Shown here: positions 29,729 through 38,115 of the stretch, piece after piece | Numbering within the stretch: position 1 is the stretch's first letter | Layout: each line of letters starts with the position of its first letter | Assembly: GCF_900142845.1 (NCBI RefSeq) | Contig: NZ_FSRU01000002.1 | Location: forward strand, 868,001 to 932,000 | Source of the DNA: Paraburkholderia phenazinium | GTDB lineage: Bacteria > Pseudomonadota > Gammaproteobacteria > Burkholderiales > Burkholderiaceae | Length of the DNA: 64,000 nucleotides | Reading direction: 5' to 3' | The notes under the pieces: generated by a model | Database searches by the model: none | Told to the model about the DNA's origin: nothing | What the model saw: only the letters and a program-made list of their open reading frames with translations | Program-made: the position numbers and the translations under genes

Positions 29729-31479
29729 GCGTGAATCTCCCTGCCGTCGCGCATCAACGCGGTATGCACGAAACGATTGACACTCGCATACAGCGAGAAG
29801 AAGTGGGCCAGCACGCCGGAGAACATGACCGGACTGGCGCCGACGAAATGCGTGTGGTCGAGTTCGATGCGCACCTTCAAGCCGTTTTGCCAGCCGCGCC
29901 ACAAGTCCGCGCCCACATGCCCGACGATCGCTTCGCTGCTCACGCTCATGAGCCCGCTGACTTGCCGGCGCGCGCTGGGGCTGGTCGCGAGGTTATGCAG
30001 TTCCAGCATCTCGCGCAAGGACTGCAGCGCCTGCGGGCCAGAGACCAGCGGCGTGTGATTGAGCACGAACTGCGAAGCGAGGCGCCAGCGCGAACTGCCG
30101 TCGAGTGCGGCAAAGCTTTGCCGGGTCGGACGATGGGCGATGCGCACGCTGGCCACCGGGCCCGGTTGCTCGAACGCCAGCAGCGTGCCGGGTTCCAGCG
30201 TGTGCGCCAGATGCCGGTTGGTGCAGAGCAGCTCGGCGGTAAGCGTGCGCGCGGCGGGACTCGCCGGATCGAAGCAGGCGTCGACGAAGGTCAGCATCAT
30301 GTCGCTGCCGGGCCGCGACGGATGCATGCCGGTCACGCGCCGGGCGTGCCAGTAGAGCGTCGAACCGCTGCCGTGCTGCACGCCGTAGTAGGGCGGCACT
30401 TCGACGACCTCACGGCCGCTCACCGAGCGCACCTTGCGCACGGCGTAGATTTCGGTGCTGGCCTCTCGGTGCGCGTCGGGGCTCACGCGTAGCTCGCGTT
30501 GGGTGCCGTCGGGACGCAACGGCTCCGAGGTTCGGGCGAACAGATTCAGCGCCGGCGTGCAGCCGAGCGCGAAGTCATGCGCCTGGAGCGTGAGGCGGCC
30601 GCTCGGCGCCGCGTCGAGTCCAATCAGCAGATCGATGCGCTCGCCGGTGTCCGCGGGCGGTTCGAACGGCAGATCGAAGAACGCAAACTTCTCGGGGAAG
30701 GCGAAATATTCGACCAGCAGGCGGCACGCCGGGTGCACGCCGTCTTCGAGCGGCAGCAGCGCTTCCTCGTCGTCGAAGCCAACCGGTTCCGGCTTGCCGG
30801 CAAGCGCTTGCGCGCGGGCACCCGGCGCTTGCACGTAAACGCCCGCGCCATGCGCGCACAGCAGATCGTAAAGCGTCGCGGCGCTGACGGGCGAACCCGC
30901 GAGCCGCACTCGCAAGCGTTTGATCGGCAACTGACCGAAGCGGTGCAGCCCCGTGCAGCGCAGCGACAAGCGCAGCGCCGCTTGCACGCCCGGGTCGCCG
31001 GTGGCCGTCTGCGCCTCTTCGGCATTGAGCATCTCGGCCGCTTCGAGCGCGATCGGCCAGAGCGTCACGTCCGCCGAGGTGCGCCAGCGCACCGCCGTGC
31101 CGTCGGGCGTCACGTGGACCAGCGGCGTCTGGCGCGGCACCGCGTAACCGGTGGCGACGCTGCCCTGGGTCGGGTCCGCTTCGAGCTGCACGATCGTCAT
31201 GGACGGCAACGGCCGCGCGGCATAAGGGTAAAACTGCTCGAGCAGGCCGTCGGTCAGCTCCGAGTATTCGTCGTCGAGCGTGCGCTGGATGCGTGCCGTC
31301 AGGACAGCGAAGCTTTCGATCAGGCGTTCGACATGCGGATCGGCACTTTCGCCGGGCCCCAGTTCGAGGCGGCGGGCGATCTTCGGATAGCGTTGCGCGA
31401 AGCTCTCGCTGGCGCGCCGCAAATAGGTCAGTTCGCGCTGGTAGTAGTCGAGCAGCAGGTCGTCAAGCGATTCGTTCAT
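29692..31479 (-). CDS. tssF: T6SS baseplate protein TssF
   Basis: A 595-aa baseplate wedge protein of the ImpG/VasA family. It opens LLLDYYQRELTYLRRASESFAQRYPKIA and contains DPHVERLIESFAVLTARIQ and LLEQFYPYAARPLPSM, all typical. Two TssF copies bind one TssG. The start at 31479 overlaps the tssE end by 17 bp; upstream in-frame sequence lies within tssE and is not conserved. Confidence 0.94.
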   Translation of the reverse strand: MNESLDDLLLDYYQRELTYLRRASESFAQRYPKIARRLELGPGESADPHVERLIESFAVLTARIQRTLDDEYSELTDGLLEQFYPYAARPLPSMTIVQLEADPTQGSVATGYAVPRQTPLVHVTPDGTAVRWRTSADVTLWPIALEAAEMLNAEEAQTATGDPGVQAALRLSLRCTGLHRFGQLPIKRLRVRLAGSPVSAATLYDLLCAHGAGVYVQAPGARAQALAGKPEPVGFDDEEALLPLEDGVHPACRLLVEYFAFPEKFAFFDLPFEPPADTGERIDLLIGLDAAPSGRLTLQAHDFALGCTPALNLFARTSEPLRPDGTQRELRVSPDAHREASTEIYAVRKVRSVSGREVVEVPPYYGVQHGSGSTLYWHARRVTGMHPSRPGSDMMLTFVDACFDPASPAARTLTAELLCTNRHLAHTLEPGTLLAFEQPGPVASVRIAHRPTRQSFAALDGSSRWRLASQFVLNHTPLVSGPQALQSLREMLELHNLATSPSARRQVSGLMSVSSEAIVGHVGADLWRGWQNGLKVRIELDHTHFVGASPVMFSGVLAHFFSLYASVNRFVHTALMRDGREIHAWRPLQGSPLVL

Positions 31480-31936
31480 CGACCACTCCGACCGGCTGGC
31501 CGTCGGCGAGTTGTGCGACGAAGGCGACCGGCAAGGGACCGGCGCCGGCGTCGAGGGTGCCCATGATGCGCAGCCGCAACCGCCAGGGTGCATCCGGCTC
31601 CGGTTCGATCTGGGCGCTGGGGTGCGTCAGACGCGGCTCGAACGCCGCGATCGCTTCCACCACCGCGCGCTCGAGCCCGCTGCGATCCGCGGCGCGCGCG
31701 GCGTCGTTCGCGCTCCAGTCTTTCAGGCCGTAATCGAGCACGTCGAGCGGACGGCGGGCGCTGCTGCGCCCACGTCGCGTATTGAGCAGCCGGATCAGTT
31801 CGGCGCGCACCGAATCGCGCAGCCCATTGGACGTGAGCGTGCGCCGCGCCGGCACTTCGGCGGACACGAACGGGGCGTCGTCTTCGAGCCGCTCGAACAG
31901 CGGCATCGGCGCAACCGGGGCGTCAGCGGACGGCAT
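31463..31936 (-). CDS. tssE: T6SS baseplate protein TssE (gp25-like)
   Basis: A 157-aa gp25/lysozyme-like baseplate protein. PLFERLEDD, SVRAELIRLLNTRRG and LDYGLKDW are recognisable family stretches. It links the baseplate wedge to the sheath. It lies 51 bp after hcp and overlaps tssF. Confidence 0.9.
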   Translation of the reverse strand: MPSADAPVAPMPLFERLEDDAPFVSAEVPARRTLTSNGLRDSVRAELIRLLNTRRGRSSARRPLDVLDYGLKDWSANDAARAADRSGLERAVVEAIAAFEPRLTHPSAQIEPEPDAPWRLRLRIMGTLDAGAGPLPVAFVAQLADGQPVGVVDERIA

Positions 31937-31987
31937 GCTGCCTCGCAGACCCGGCGCGCAGACGGTGGGCGAGTGGCGGCGTCAGAT

Positions 31988-32494
31988 TTAGCTCCCACCC
32001 TTGACGAGCTTGTTGGCGGCCATATCCCAGGTCGAGGCGGCGGTGCCTTCCTTGGTGCCGTCGTCCTTCTGCGCGGTCAGTTCCCACTTGATCTTGGTGA
32101 AGTTCAGCGACAGCGTTTCGACCGGCTTGCCGCCGGCGCCACCCGACACGCTGACGTTGCTGAACACGACGTTGTTGAGCGTGTAGGTGATGAACGGCAT
32201 GATCTTGCCGTCGCCTTCGGCGGCGTTGCGGCCCACGATCACCGTCGCGGTCGCCACCGCCTTGCCGGAGCAGCAGTATTCGTTCAGCGTCGGCGTCGAG
32301 ACGTCGACGAACTTCGTCACGGTGAACTCGCCGACATGCGGCTTGCCCGAGGTGCGCTCCGAGTTGCTGACGTCGTTGGTGACCTGCATCGCCACGTTGT
32401 GGCTGTATGACATCACTTCGATCTTGTCGGTATAGCCTTCAATGGTGCATTCGCCTTTGATGTCGGTGCCGAGATCGAGAATGATCGAATCCAT
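31988..32494 (-). CDS. hcp: T6SS inner-tube protein Hcp (TssD)
   Basis: A 168-aa Hcp that stacks as hexameric rings to form the secreted tube. Conserved parts include the early IKGECTIEGYTDKIEVMSYSH, GKPHVGEFTVTKFVD and the terminal SLNFTKIKWELTAQ. It is of normal length with no C-terminal toxin. GGAGCGCTC precedes the ATG. Located between tssC and tssE. Confidence 0.94.
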   Translation of the reverse strand: MDSIILDLGTDIKGECTIEGYTDKIEVMSYSHNVAMQVTNDVSNSERTSGKPHVGEFTVTKFVDVSTPTLNEYCCSGKAVATATVIVGRNAAEGDGKIMPFITYTLNNVVFSNVSVSGGAGGKPVETLSLNFTKIKWELTAQKDDGTKEGTAASTWDMAANKLVKGGS

Positions 32495-32585
32495 GACTGA
32501 GCGCTCCTGAAACGTGTAGAAGCGGCGCGTGCCGGAATGGCCGCGCCGCGCAGATGGCAGGGAGGTGCCGTAGGGCCCGCGAGAA

Positions 32586-34064
32586 TCAGGCCGCGGCAGG
32601 CGGCGGCAGCGAGGCGACCAGTCTGATCGAAGCGGTGAGCTCCTCGAGCTGGAAGTGCGGCCGCAGGAACACCGTCGCCTTGTAGGCGCCGGGCTTGCCG
32701 GCCACCTCCGTCACGTCGACGCGCGCCTCGCGCAGCGGATACTGCGCCTTGATTTCCTGCGGCGCATTGTCGTTGAGCAGCACGTAGTCGGCGATCCAGG
32801 TGTTCAGGTAAGTACGCACGTTGTCGCGCGTCATGAAGCTGCCCACCTTGTCGCGCATGATCACCTTGATGTAATGCGCGAAGCGCGAGGCGGCGAGCAC
32901 ATACGGCAGCATGGCCGAAATGCGCGCATTAGCGGTGGCTTCGTTGGTGTTGTAGACCGCCGGCTTGTTGGCGGTCTGGCCGCCGAAGAACACCGCCTGA
33001 CCCTCGCCCTTCTTGTGGCACAGTGCGATGAAGCCAAGCGAATCCAGTTCCTTCTCGCGCCGGTCGGTGATCGAGATCTCGGTCGGGCATTTCATCGCCT
33101 TGTCGCCGGAGGCCGTCTGGAAGATATGATCCGGCAGTTTCTCGACCGCGCCGCCGCCTTCCACACCGCGAATCGCGGCGCACCAGCTGAATTGCGCGTA
33201 GGCGTTGGTGATGCGCTGGCCCAAGGCATAGGCCGCGTTGCCCCACAGGTACTTGGAATGCTGGGTGCCGTCGACGTCTTCGACGAAGCTCATGCCTTCA
33301 ACCGGATTGCTGTCCGGATGATAAGGACGGCGCATCAAAATATGCGGCAACACCAGCGCCACGTAGCGCGAGTCTTCGCTCTTGCGGAATTCGCGCCAGC
33401 GGGCCATGTCGATGGTCTCGAACACCTTCGACAGGTCGCGCGGCACGCTCAGTTCGGTGAAGCTGCCCATGTCGAACAGTTGCGGGTGCGCCGCCGAGAT
33501 GAACGGGGCGTGGGCCGCTGCCGCGACCTGGGCGATCTTCTCGAGCAGGCTGACGTCGGGGGTCTGGCGGCTGAAATAATAATCGCCGATCAGCACGCTG
33601 AACGGATGGCCGCCGAAAGTGCCATATTCCTCCTCGTAGACCTTCTTGAAGAGCGCGCTGGTGTCGACGTCAATGGCCTTTTCCAGGTCGTTCTGCAGGT
33701 CTTTCTTCGACACGTTCAGCAAGCGCAGCTTCAGGCGCGTGCCGGTTTCGCTGTTCTTCACGAGGTAATGGATGCCGCGCCACGAGGCTTCGAGCGCCTG
33801 CATGTCCGCGTGGTGCAGCACCTGATTGAGCTGCTCGCTGATCAGTTCGTCGATCTTCTTGATGTGGTCGTTGATCATCGCGACCGTATCGCGGCTGACC
33901 GTCATCTTCTTGTCGAGCACCTGCAGCGCGAACTCGGCCAGCAATTCGCGGGCGTGCTGCTGCTGCTCGTCGTCGTGGGCCATGCGGCCGTCGTGAACGA
34001 TGCGGTCGAGCAGGGTCAGGGTTTCCGTTTGCGCGGGCGCAGCCGCGGCTTGCGTATCGGACAT
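32586..34064 (-). CDS. tssC: T6SS sheath large subunit TssC
   Basis: A 492-aa protein (ImpC/VipB) that builds the contractile sheath with TssB. Landmarks are LEASWRGIHYLV, LIGDYYFSRQTPDV and FVEDVDGTQHSKYLWGNAAYA. GAGGAGACACTG precedes the ATG. It follows tssB after 26 bp. Confidence 0.95.
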   Translation of the reverse strand: MSDTQAAAAPAQTETLTLLDRIVHDGRMAHDDEQQQHARELLAEFALQVLDKKMTVSRDTVAMINDHIKKIDELISEQLNQVLHHADMQALEASWRGIHYLVKNSETGTRLKLRLLNVSKKDLQNDLEKAIDVDTSALFKKVYEEEYGTFGGHPFSVLIGDYYFSRQTPDVSLLEKIAQVAAAAHAPFISAAHPQLFDMGSFTELSVPRDLSKVFETIDMARWREFRKSEDSRYVALVLPHILMRRPYHPDSNPVEGMSFVEDVDGTQHSKYLWGNAAYALGQRITNAYAQFSWCAAIRGVEGGGAVEKLPDHIFQTASGDKAMKCPTEISITDRREKELDSLGFIALCHKKGEGQAVFFGGQTANKPAVYNTNEATANARISAMLPYVLAASRFAHYIKVIMRDKVGSFMTRDNVRTYLNTWIADYVLLNDNAPQEIKAQYPLREARVDVTEVAGKPGAYKATVFLRPHFQLEELTASIRLVASLPPPAAA

Positions 34065-34090
34065 CAGTGTCTCCTCGAGGCGGGCTGGGC

Positions 34091-34657
34091 TCAGGCGCTG
34101 GCGGGCGCGTCGCCGGCGGGTTCAGTCGGCTCTGCCGGTGCGGGCAGTTGCGCGACGACACCATCCTGCGGATGAGCGGACTTGATTTCGGCAAGTCCTT
34201 GCGTGTTGTGCACCACGTCCTGCAACAGCTTGTCCAGCTCGTCGTTGCCGTCGAGCTTGGTGAGCAGGTCGCGCAGGCGCAGCCGCGCATCGTAGAGCTG
34301 CTTGAGCGGCGCGATCTGCTGCACGATCTGCACCGGATCGAAGTCGTCGATGTGCTGGAACTTGAGCGCGACGTTCAGCTTGCTGCCGTCGGCAGCCAAG
34401 GTGTTGTCGACGTGCAGCGTGACGCGCGGCTCGATGGAGTTCATCACGTCGTTGAAATTGTCGCGGTCGATGTCGACGAAGCGGCGCTCCGACAGTTTGG
34501 CGAGCGGCTTTTCGGGTTGACCCGATAGATCGGCCAGAATGCCGACCACAAGCGGCAATTCCTTTTTCTCGATTGCGTTGCCGGTTTCGACGTCGTAAGT
34601 AATCTGGACGCGCGGGGGGCGGTTTCTCTCGAACCAGTGTTGGGTACTGTCGGCCAT
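34091..34657 (-). CDS. tssB: T6SS sheath small subunit TssB
   Basis: A 188-aa protein (ImpB/VipA). It opens with FERNRPPRVQITYDVETG and includes ELPLVVGILADLSG, which is the standard TssB region. The start at 34657 is preferred over an ATG two codons earlier because AGAGGG then has correct spacing. It is the first gene of the leftward T6SS operon. Confidence 0.94.
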   Translation of the reverse strand: MADSTQHWFERNRPPRVQITYDVETGNAIEKKELPLVVGILADLSGQPEKPLAKLSERRFVDIDRDNFNDVMNSIEPRVTLHVDNTLAADGSKLNVALKFQHIDDFDPVQIVQQIAPLKQLYDARLRLRDLLTKLDGNDELDKLLQDVVHNTQGLAEIKSAHPQDGVVAQLPAPAEPTEPAGDAPASA

Positions 34658-35284
34658 GGTCATCCCTCTGTTTTCGTTCTCTCGACGCGTTTAATACGCG
34701 GTGCATGCACCGCTTCTTTTGTTTCTCGCGCGATAAATCCCGCCTGCGATATCAAGCTGCGTGAAGGCCTGCGCGAAGACGAGCGCATTCCCTCGGGCAA
34801 TCGACATCGTGATCGCGCCGCACTGCGTGACTGCAACAGAAATAGTGGGCGCAAGGCACTCCTGAAAGGCGGTCATTGACCTTTCACTAGCGTAAGGCGC
34901 ACCGAACCCCGGAAAGCCAAGCCGGCAGGAATCCGAAAAAATTTCCGCCGGCCGATTTGCTCAGACAAAAATACTCTACGATAGTCTTCGACGAAATTCA
35001 AACAAAAATTTAACGTTTGCAACGAGGCCTCGCGCAGGAGTAGAACTTACCCGTAGTGACAATTTGATGGCAGAGTCACGACCTGGCGAAGCGGCAATTG
35101 CGGTGTACACCGTGGTACTTGTAGACTACGCTCGCCGCGAGATGTGATGCGCAAGCGTGTGCGGGGAACTGAGAGAGCCCGCATACGACAACAGATACGA
35201 GGGCGGCTGCACCAGGAGTCCATGCGAAACATGGCGGCGGTGTCAGCCGGCGCAGACGGACAGGACGTGAAAGGGGATATCGAC
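34658..35284. promoter_or_regulatory. Divergent promoter region of the two T6SS operons
   Basis: This 627-bp gap separates tssB (leftward) from the tssJ-like gene (rightward). The part from about 34930 to 35030 is strongly A+T-rich and should hold the promoters. I found no convincing sigma-54 site. A 61-codon minus-strand ORF (34691-34876) starts after AAAGG; it has no recognisable content and I treat it as doubtful. Confidence 0.5.
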
Positions 35285-35773
35285 GTGATCAATGCTTCGC
35301 GACTCGCGGCCGGCCGGCGCAGCCCATCGCCCCGGCGCTGGTCGATGCCGCTCGTGGCGGCGCTATGCGTCGCGGGCTGTTCGGCGTCGCTGCCGCGCGT
35401 CAAGGTCGACTCGCTCGCCATCCAGGTGGCGGCGCAGGCGAACCTCGATACTCCGATTGCCGTCGATGCCGTATTGGTACGGAATCCTCAATTGCTCGAC
35501 ACGCTGCTGGGCTTACCCTCCGCCAAATGGTTCGCCCAGCGCGAGCAGTTGCGGCGCGACTATCCGAAAGATCTGAGCGTCGTCTCGTACGAACTCGTTC
35601 CGGGCCAGCAGATTGCCGATTCCAAATTCGCCTTCGATGGGCAGCGCGCGGCCGGCGTGCTGGTGTTCGCCGACTATCAGACAGTCGGCGCGCACCGCGT
35701 GCGGCTCGACGGCGGTCCATCGAAGCCGCTGCTTGAACTGGGCGACCAGGATCTTCAGTTGATCGCCCGCTAG
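35285..35773 (+). CDS. tssJ: T6SS-associated lipoprotein, TssJ-like
   Basis: A 162-aa protein with a basic n-region, a hydrophobic stretch PLVAALCVAGC and a lipobox Cys, so an outer-membrane lipoprotein is predicted. The rest (PIAVDAVLVRNPQLLDTLL, SAKWFAQREQLRRDYP, VPGQQI) resembles lipoproteins encoded just before tssK in Burkholderiaceae T6SS loci, which occupy the TssJ position and would contact TssM in the periplasm. It lacks the best-known TssJ stretches, so the TssJ assignment is partly positional. The GTG at 35285 has AAAGGGG upstream; ATG at 35222 is an alternative. Confidence 0.68.
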   Translation: MINASRLAAGRRSPSPRRWSMPLVAALCVAGCSASLPRVKVDSLAIQVAAQANLDTPIAVDAVLVRNPQLLDTLLGLPSAKWFAQREQLRRDYPKDLSVVSYELVPGQQIADSKFAFDGQRAAGVLVFADYQTVGAHRVRLDGGPSKPLLELGDQDLQLIAR

Positions 35774-35782
35774 ACCATAATC

Positions 35783-37144
35783 ATGCGCAATCTGTTTCCG
35801 GATACGATCTGCTGGTTCGAAGGCATGCCGTTGCTGCCGCAACATTTCCAGACCCAGGCCCTGCATGCGGCCGGACATGCGGCGCTGCTGGCCGGTGCGG
35901 CCCGGCCGCACTACTGGGGCGTGCTCACGCTCGAGCAGGAAGAAGCGGGGCTTGCTGAAGGGCTCGTACGCATCACGCGGCTCGATGCGATCCTGCCTGA
36001 CGGCCTGCCAATCCGTCACGCCGCCGAAGATCCCGTCCTGCAGATCGACGTGCGCCAGGCGTTCACCTCGCCGGAACAGCTCGTCACCGTCTATCTGGCC
36101 GTGCCGCCGCTCTATCGCGGCGGCCAGATCGATCAGCGCGGCGCGCGCTACCGGCAACATCAGAGCCAGGGTGTGCCCGATCTGACGACCGGCACCGAAC
36201 CCGCCGCGATCACCACGTGGCGGCCAAGCCTGCACCTGATGACCGATCTCGGCAATCAGGAATACGAACGGTTGCCGTTGATGCAGTTGCGGCAACAGGG
36301 GGGCGGCGTCGCGCTCACCGAGTATGTGCCGCCTTGTCCGTTCGTCGCCCCGGAATCGCCGCTCGGTCAGCGCATCATGCGCATCGCGATGCGGGCGCGG
36401 GAGAAGTGTGTGTTCCTGTCCGGCCGTCTCGATGCGGCACGGCGCGCCGGCGAGCGCGACGACGCCGGACAGATCGAGCGGCAACTCACTGCCTTGTGGA
36501 TGCGCTTGCCGGAGATCGAGGCCGCGCTGCATTCGCGCGCGGTGCATCCGCTCGACCTTTACCGCATCCTCGCCGGCATGGCGGGCAGTCTCGCGAGCCT
36601 GCGACCGACCCGTGGCGTGCCGACTTTCGCGCCGTTCGACTACGCGGAACTGCTGGCGTCGTTCGAGCCGCTGCTCGAGTGGATCGACACGGCGCTGTCG
36701 ACGGTGCGCCAGGGTTATCGGGTGCGTCAGTTCACTGCCGAAGCGGGCGGCTTCTGGATCGATCCGCCGGCGGACGCAGGCGTGAGCGCACCGGGCGAAC
36801 TGGTGATCGGCCTGCGCATGCCGGGCGATGCCACCGAGCACGACGCCAGTACCTGGCTGGAGCAAACGGCAATTGCCTCGCGCCCGCATTTGCCGACCTT
36901 GTCGCGGCAACGCATGCGCGGACTGGCGCGCCGCCGGTTGTCGCGCGACGAGCGCGCCACGTACAGCGCCGGCGACGACACGGCGATGTTCGTGATCGCG
37001 CTCGACACGACCTGGTTCGATGCGTCGCAGCCGCTGCATATCGACGTCGGCGCAGGTGTGCGCGGCGTGGCGCCATGGGCGGTGCAGCTTTTCACGCCGG
37101 CGGCCGAGGCGAACGATCCCGCCGGCGATGCGGGGCGCGAATGA
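35783..37144 (+). CDS. tssK: T6SS baseplate protein TssK
   Basis: A 453-aa protein (ImpJ/VasE) linking the baseplate to the TssJLM membrane complex. It opens DTICWFEGMPLLPQHFQTQALH, the usual TssK start, and contains KCVFLSGRLD and LPEIEAALHSRAVHPLDLYRILAGMAGSL. It is 9 bp after the lipoprotein gene and overlaps tssL by ATGA. Confidence 0.95.
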   Translation: MRNLFPDTICWFEGMPLLPQHFQTQALHAAGHAALLAGAARPHYWGVLTLEQEEAGLAEGLVRITRLDAILPDGLPIRHAAEDPVLQIDVRQAFTSPEQLVTVYLAVPPLYRGGQIDQRGARYRQHQSQGVPDLTTGTEPAAITTWRPSLHLMTDLGNQEYERLPLMQLRQQGGGVALTEYVPPCPFVAPESPLGQRIMRIAMRAREKCVFLSGRLDAARRAGERDDAGQIERQLTALWMRLPEIEAALHSRAVHPLDLYRILAGMAGSLASLRPTRGVPTFAPFDYAELLASFEPLLEWIDTALSTVRQGYRVRQFTAEAGGFWIDPPADAGVSAPGELVIGLRMPGDATEHDASTWLEQTAIASRPHLPTLSRQRMRGLARRRLSRDERATYSAGDDTAMFVIALDTTWFDASQPLHIDVGAGVRGVAPWAVQLFTPAAEANDPAGDAGRE

Positions 37145-38115
37145 GTGACTACACGGCCTTCTCCGGCGACGAACGCGCACCGCTCACGCGTGCGTTCGTC
37201 GACGCGTTCCGGCGCGCCATGGAAACACGCGACGCCCTGGGCCGTGCAACGGAAGCGCCACTGGAAGTGCTCGCCCAGGGCGAGAGCGTGGCCGACAAGG
37301 TGGCCACGCAACTGGCTTCGGTCACCCGGCGGCTCGCGCGCGAAGCGATGGCCTGGACGGGCGCTGCCGGCGAGACCGATATTGCAGCGGCGCAGTATGC
37401 GTTTGTCGCGCTGCTCGACGAACTGCTGCTGTTTTCCGACTGGCCGGGCCACGCCGCGTGGGAGGCGAGACCGCTCGAGGTGCGGGTGTTCGGCACGCGC
37501 GCGGCGGGCGAACGCTTGCCCGATGCGATCGAAGCGCTGCTCACGCAACGCGACGCGTCGCAACGCGATCTGGCCAACGTCTATCTGGCGTGTCTGATCC
37601 TCGGCTTCAGAGGACGCTTGCGTGGCGAGGCGGGCGCGCTGCGGCACGATCAACTGCGTCATGCGCTGTTTGCGTTCGCCATGCAACGCGATGCCGAACC
37701 GGCCCATCTCGCTGCGCCGCTCGAACGCGTGGCGCTCGCGCCGCGCCGCACCGTCACGCTCAGCAAGATGTTTCCGGACCATGTGCGTTTTGCCGCGTTG
37801 CTCGGCGTCGGCGTGTGTGTGCTGCTCGGCGTATCGCATCTGCTCTGGTCTGTCGCGACGGCGGATGTGCAGCGCTCAGTGATGCAGTTTCAGGCCATCG
37901 CTTTAGCTGACACGCCGGCCGCCCCGGCGAGCAGCACGAGTGTGTCCGGCGCGGTCGTGCGGGTGCCGGTCAAACCGCGCGCACAACCTTCGACGACGGA
38001 TGCGCCGGCACTGCCGCAAAGCAATGCGCTGGCCGCCATACCTGCGGTGCCGGCGGTGGATACCAACACCGTGGTGTTACGTACGGCCGCGGATGGGGGA
38101 GGGAACCGGCCGTGA
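37141..38115 (+). CDS. tssL: T6SS membrane-complex protein TssL (DotU-like)
   Basis: A 324-aa inner-membrane protein. The cytoplasmic DotU-like domain (about residues 20-215) includes AQYAFVALLDELLLFSDWPG and YLACLILGFRGRLRG. One membrane helix (FAALLGVGVCVLLGVSHLLW, near 219-238) follows. The last 75 residues are a Pro/Ala/Thr-rich periplasmic tail with no peptidoglycan-binding motif. It overlaps tssK and tssM. Confidence 0.92.
   Translation: MSDYTAFSGDERAPLTRAFVDAFRRAMETRDALGRATEAPLEVLAQGESVADKVATQLASVTRRLAREAMAWTGAAGETDIAAAQYAFVALLDELLLFSDWPGHAAWEARPLEVRVFGTRAAGERLPDAIEALLTQRDASQRDLANVYLACLILGFRGRLRGEAGALRHDQLRHALFAFAMQRDAEPAHLAAPLERVALAPRRTVTLSKMFPDHVRFAALLGVGVCVLLGVSHLLWSVATADVQRSVMQFQAIALADTPAAPASSTSVSGAVVRVPVKPRAQPSTTDAPALPQSNALAAIPAVPAVDTNTVVLRTAADGGGNRP

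Noticed and set aside
34691..34876. A 61-codon minus-strand ORF just upstream of tssB
   Set aside because: It has a fair ribosome binding site but no similarity to known T6SS small proteins and lies in the divergent promoter region, so it was not called as a gene.
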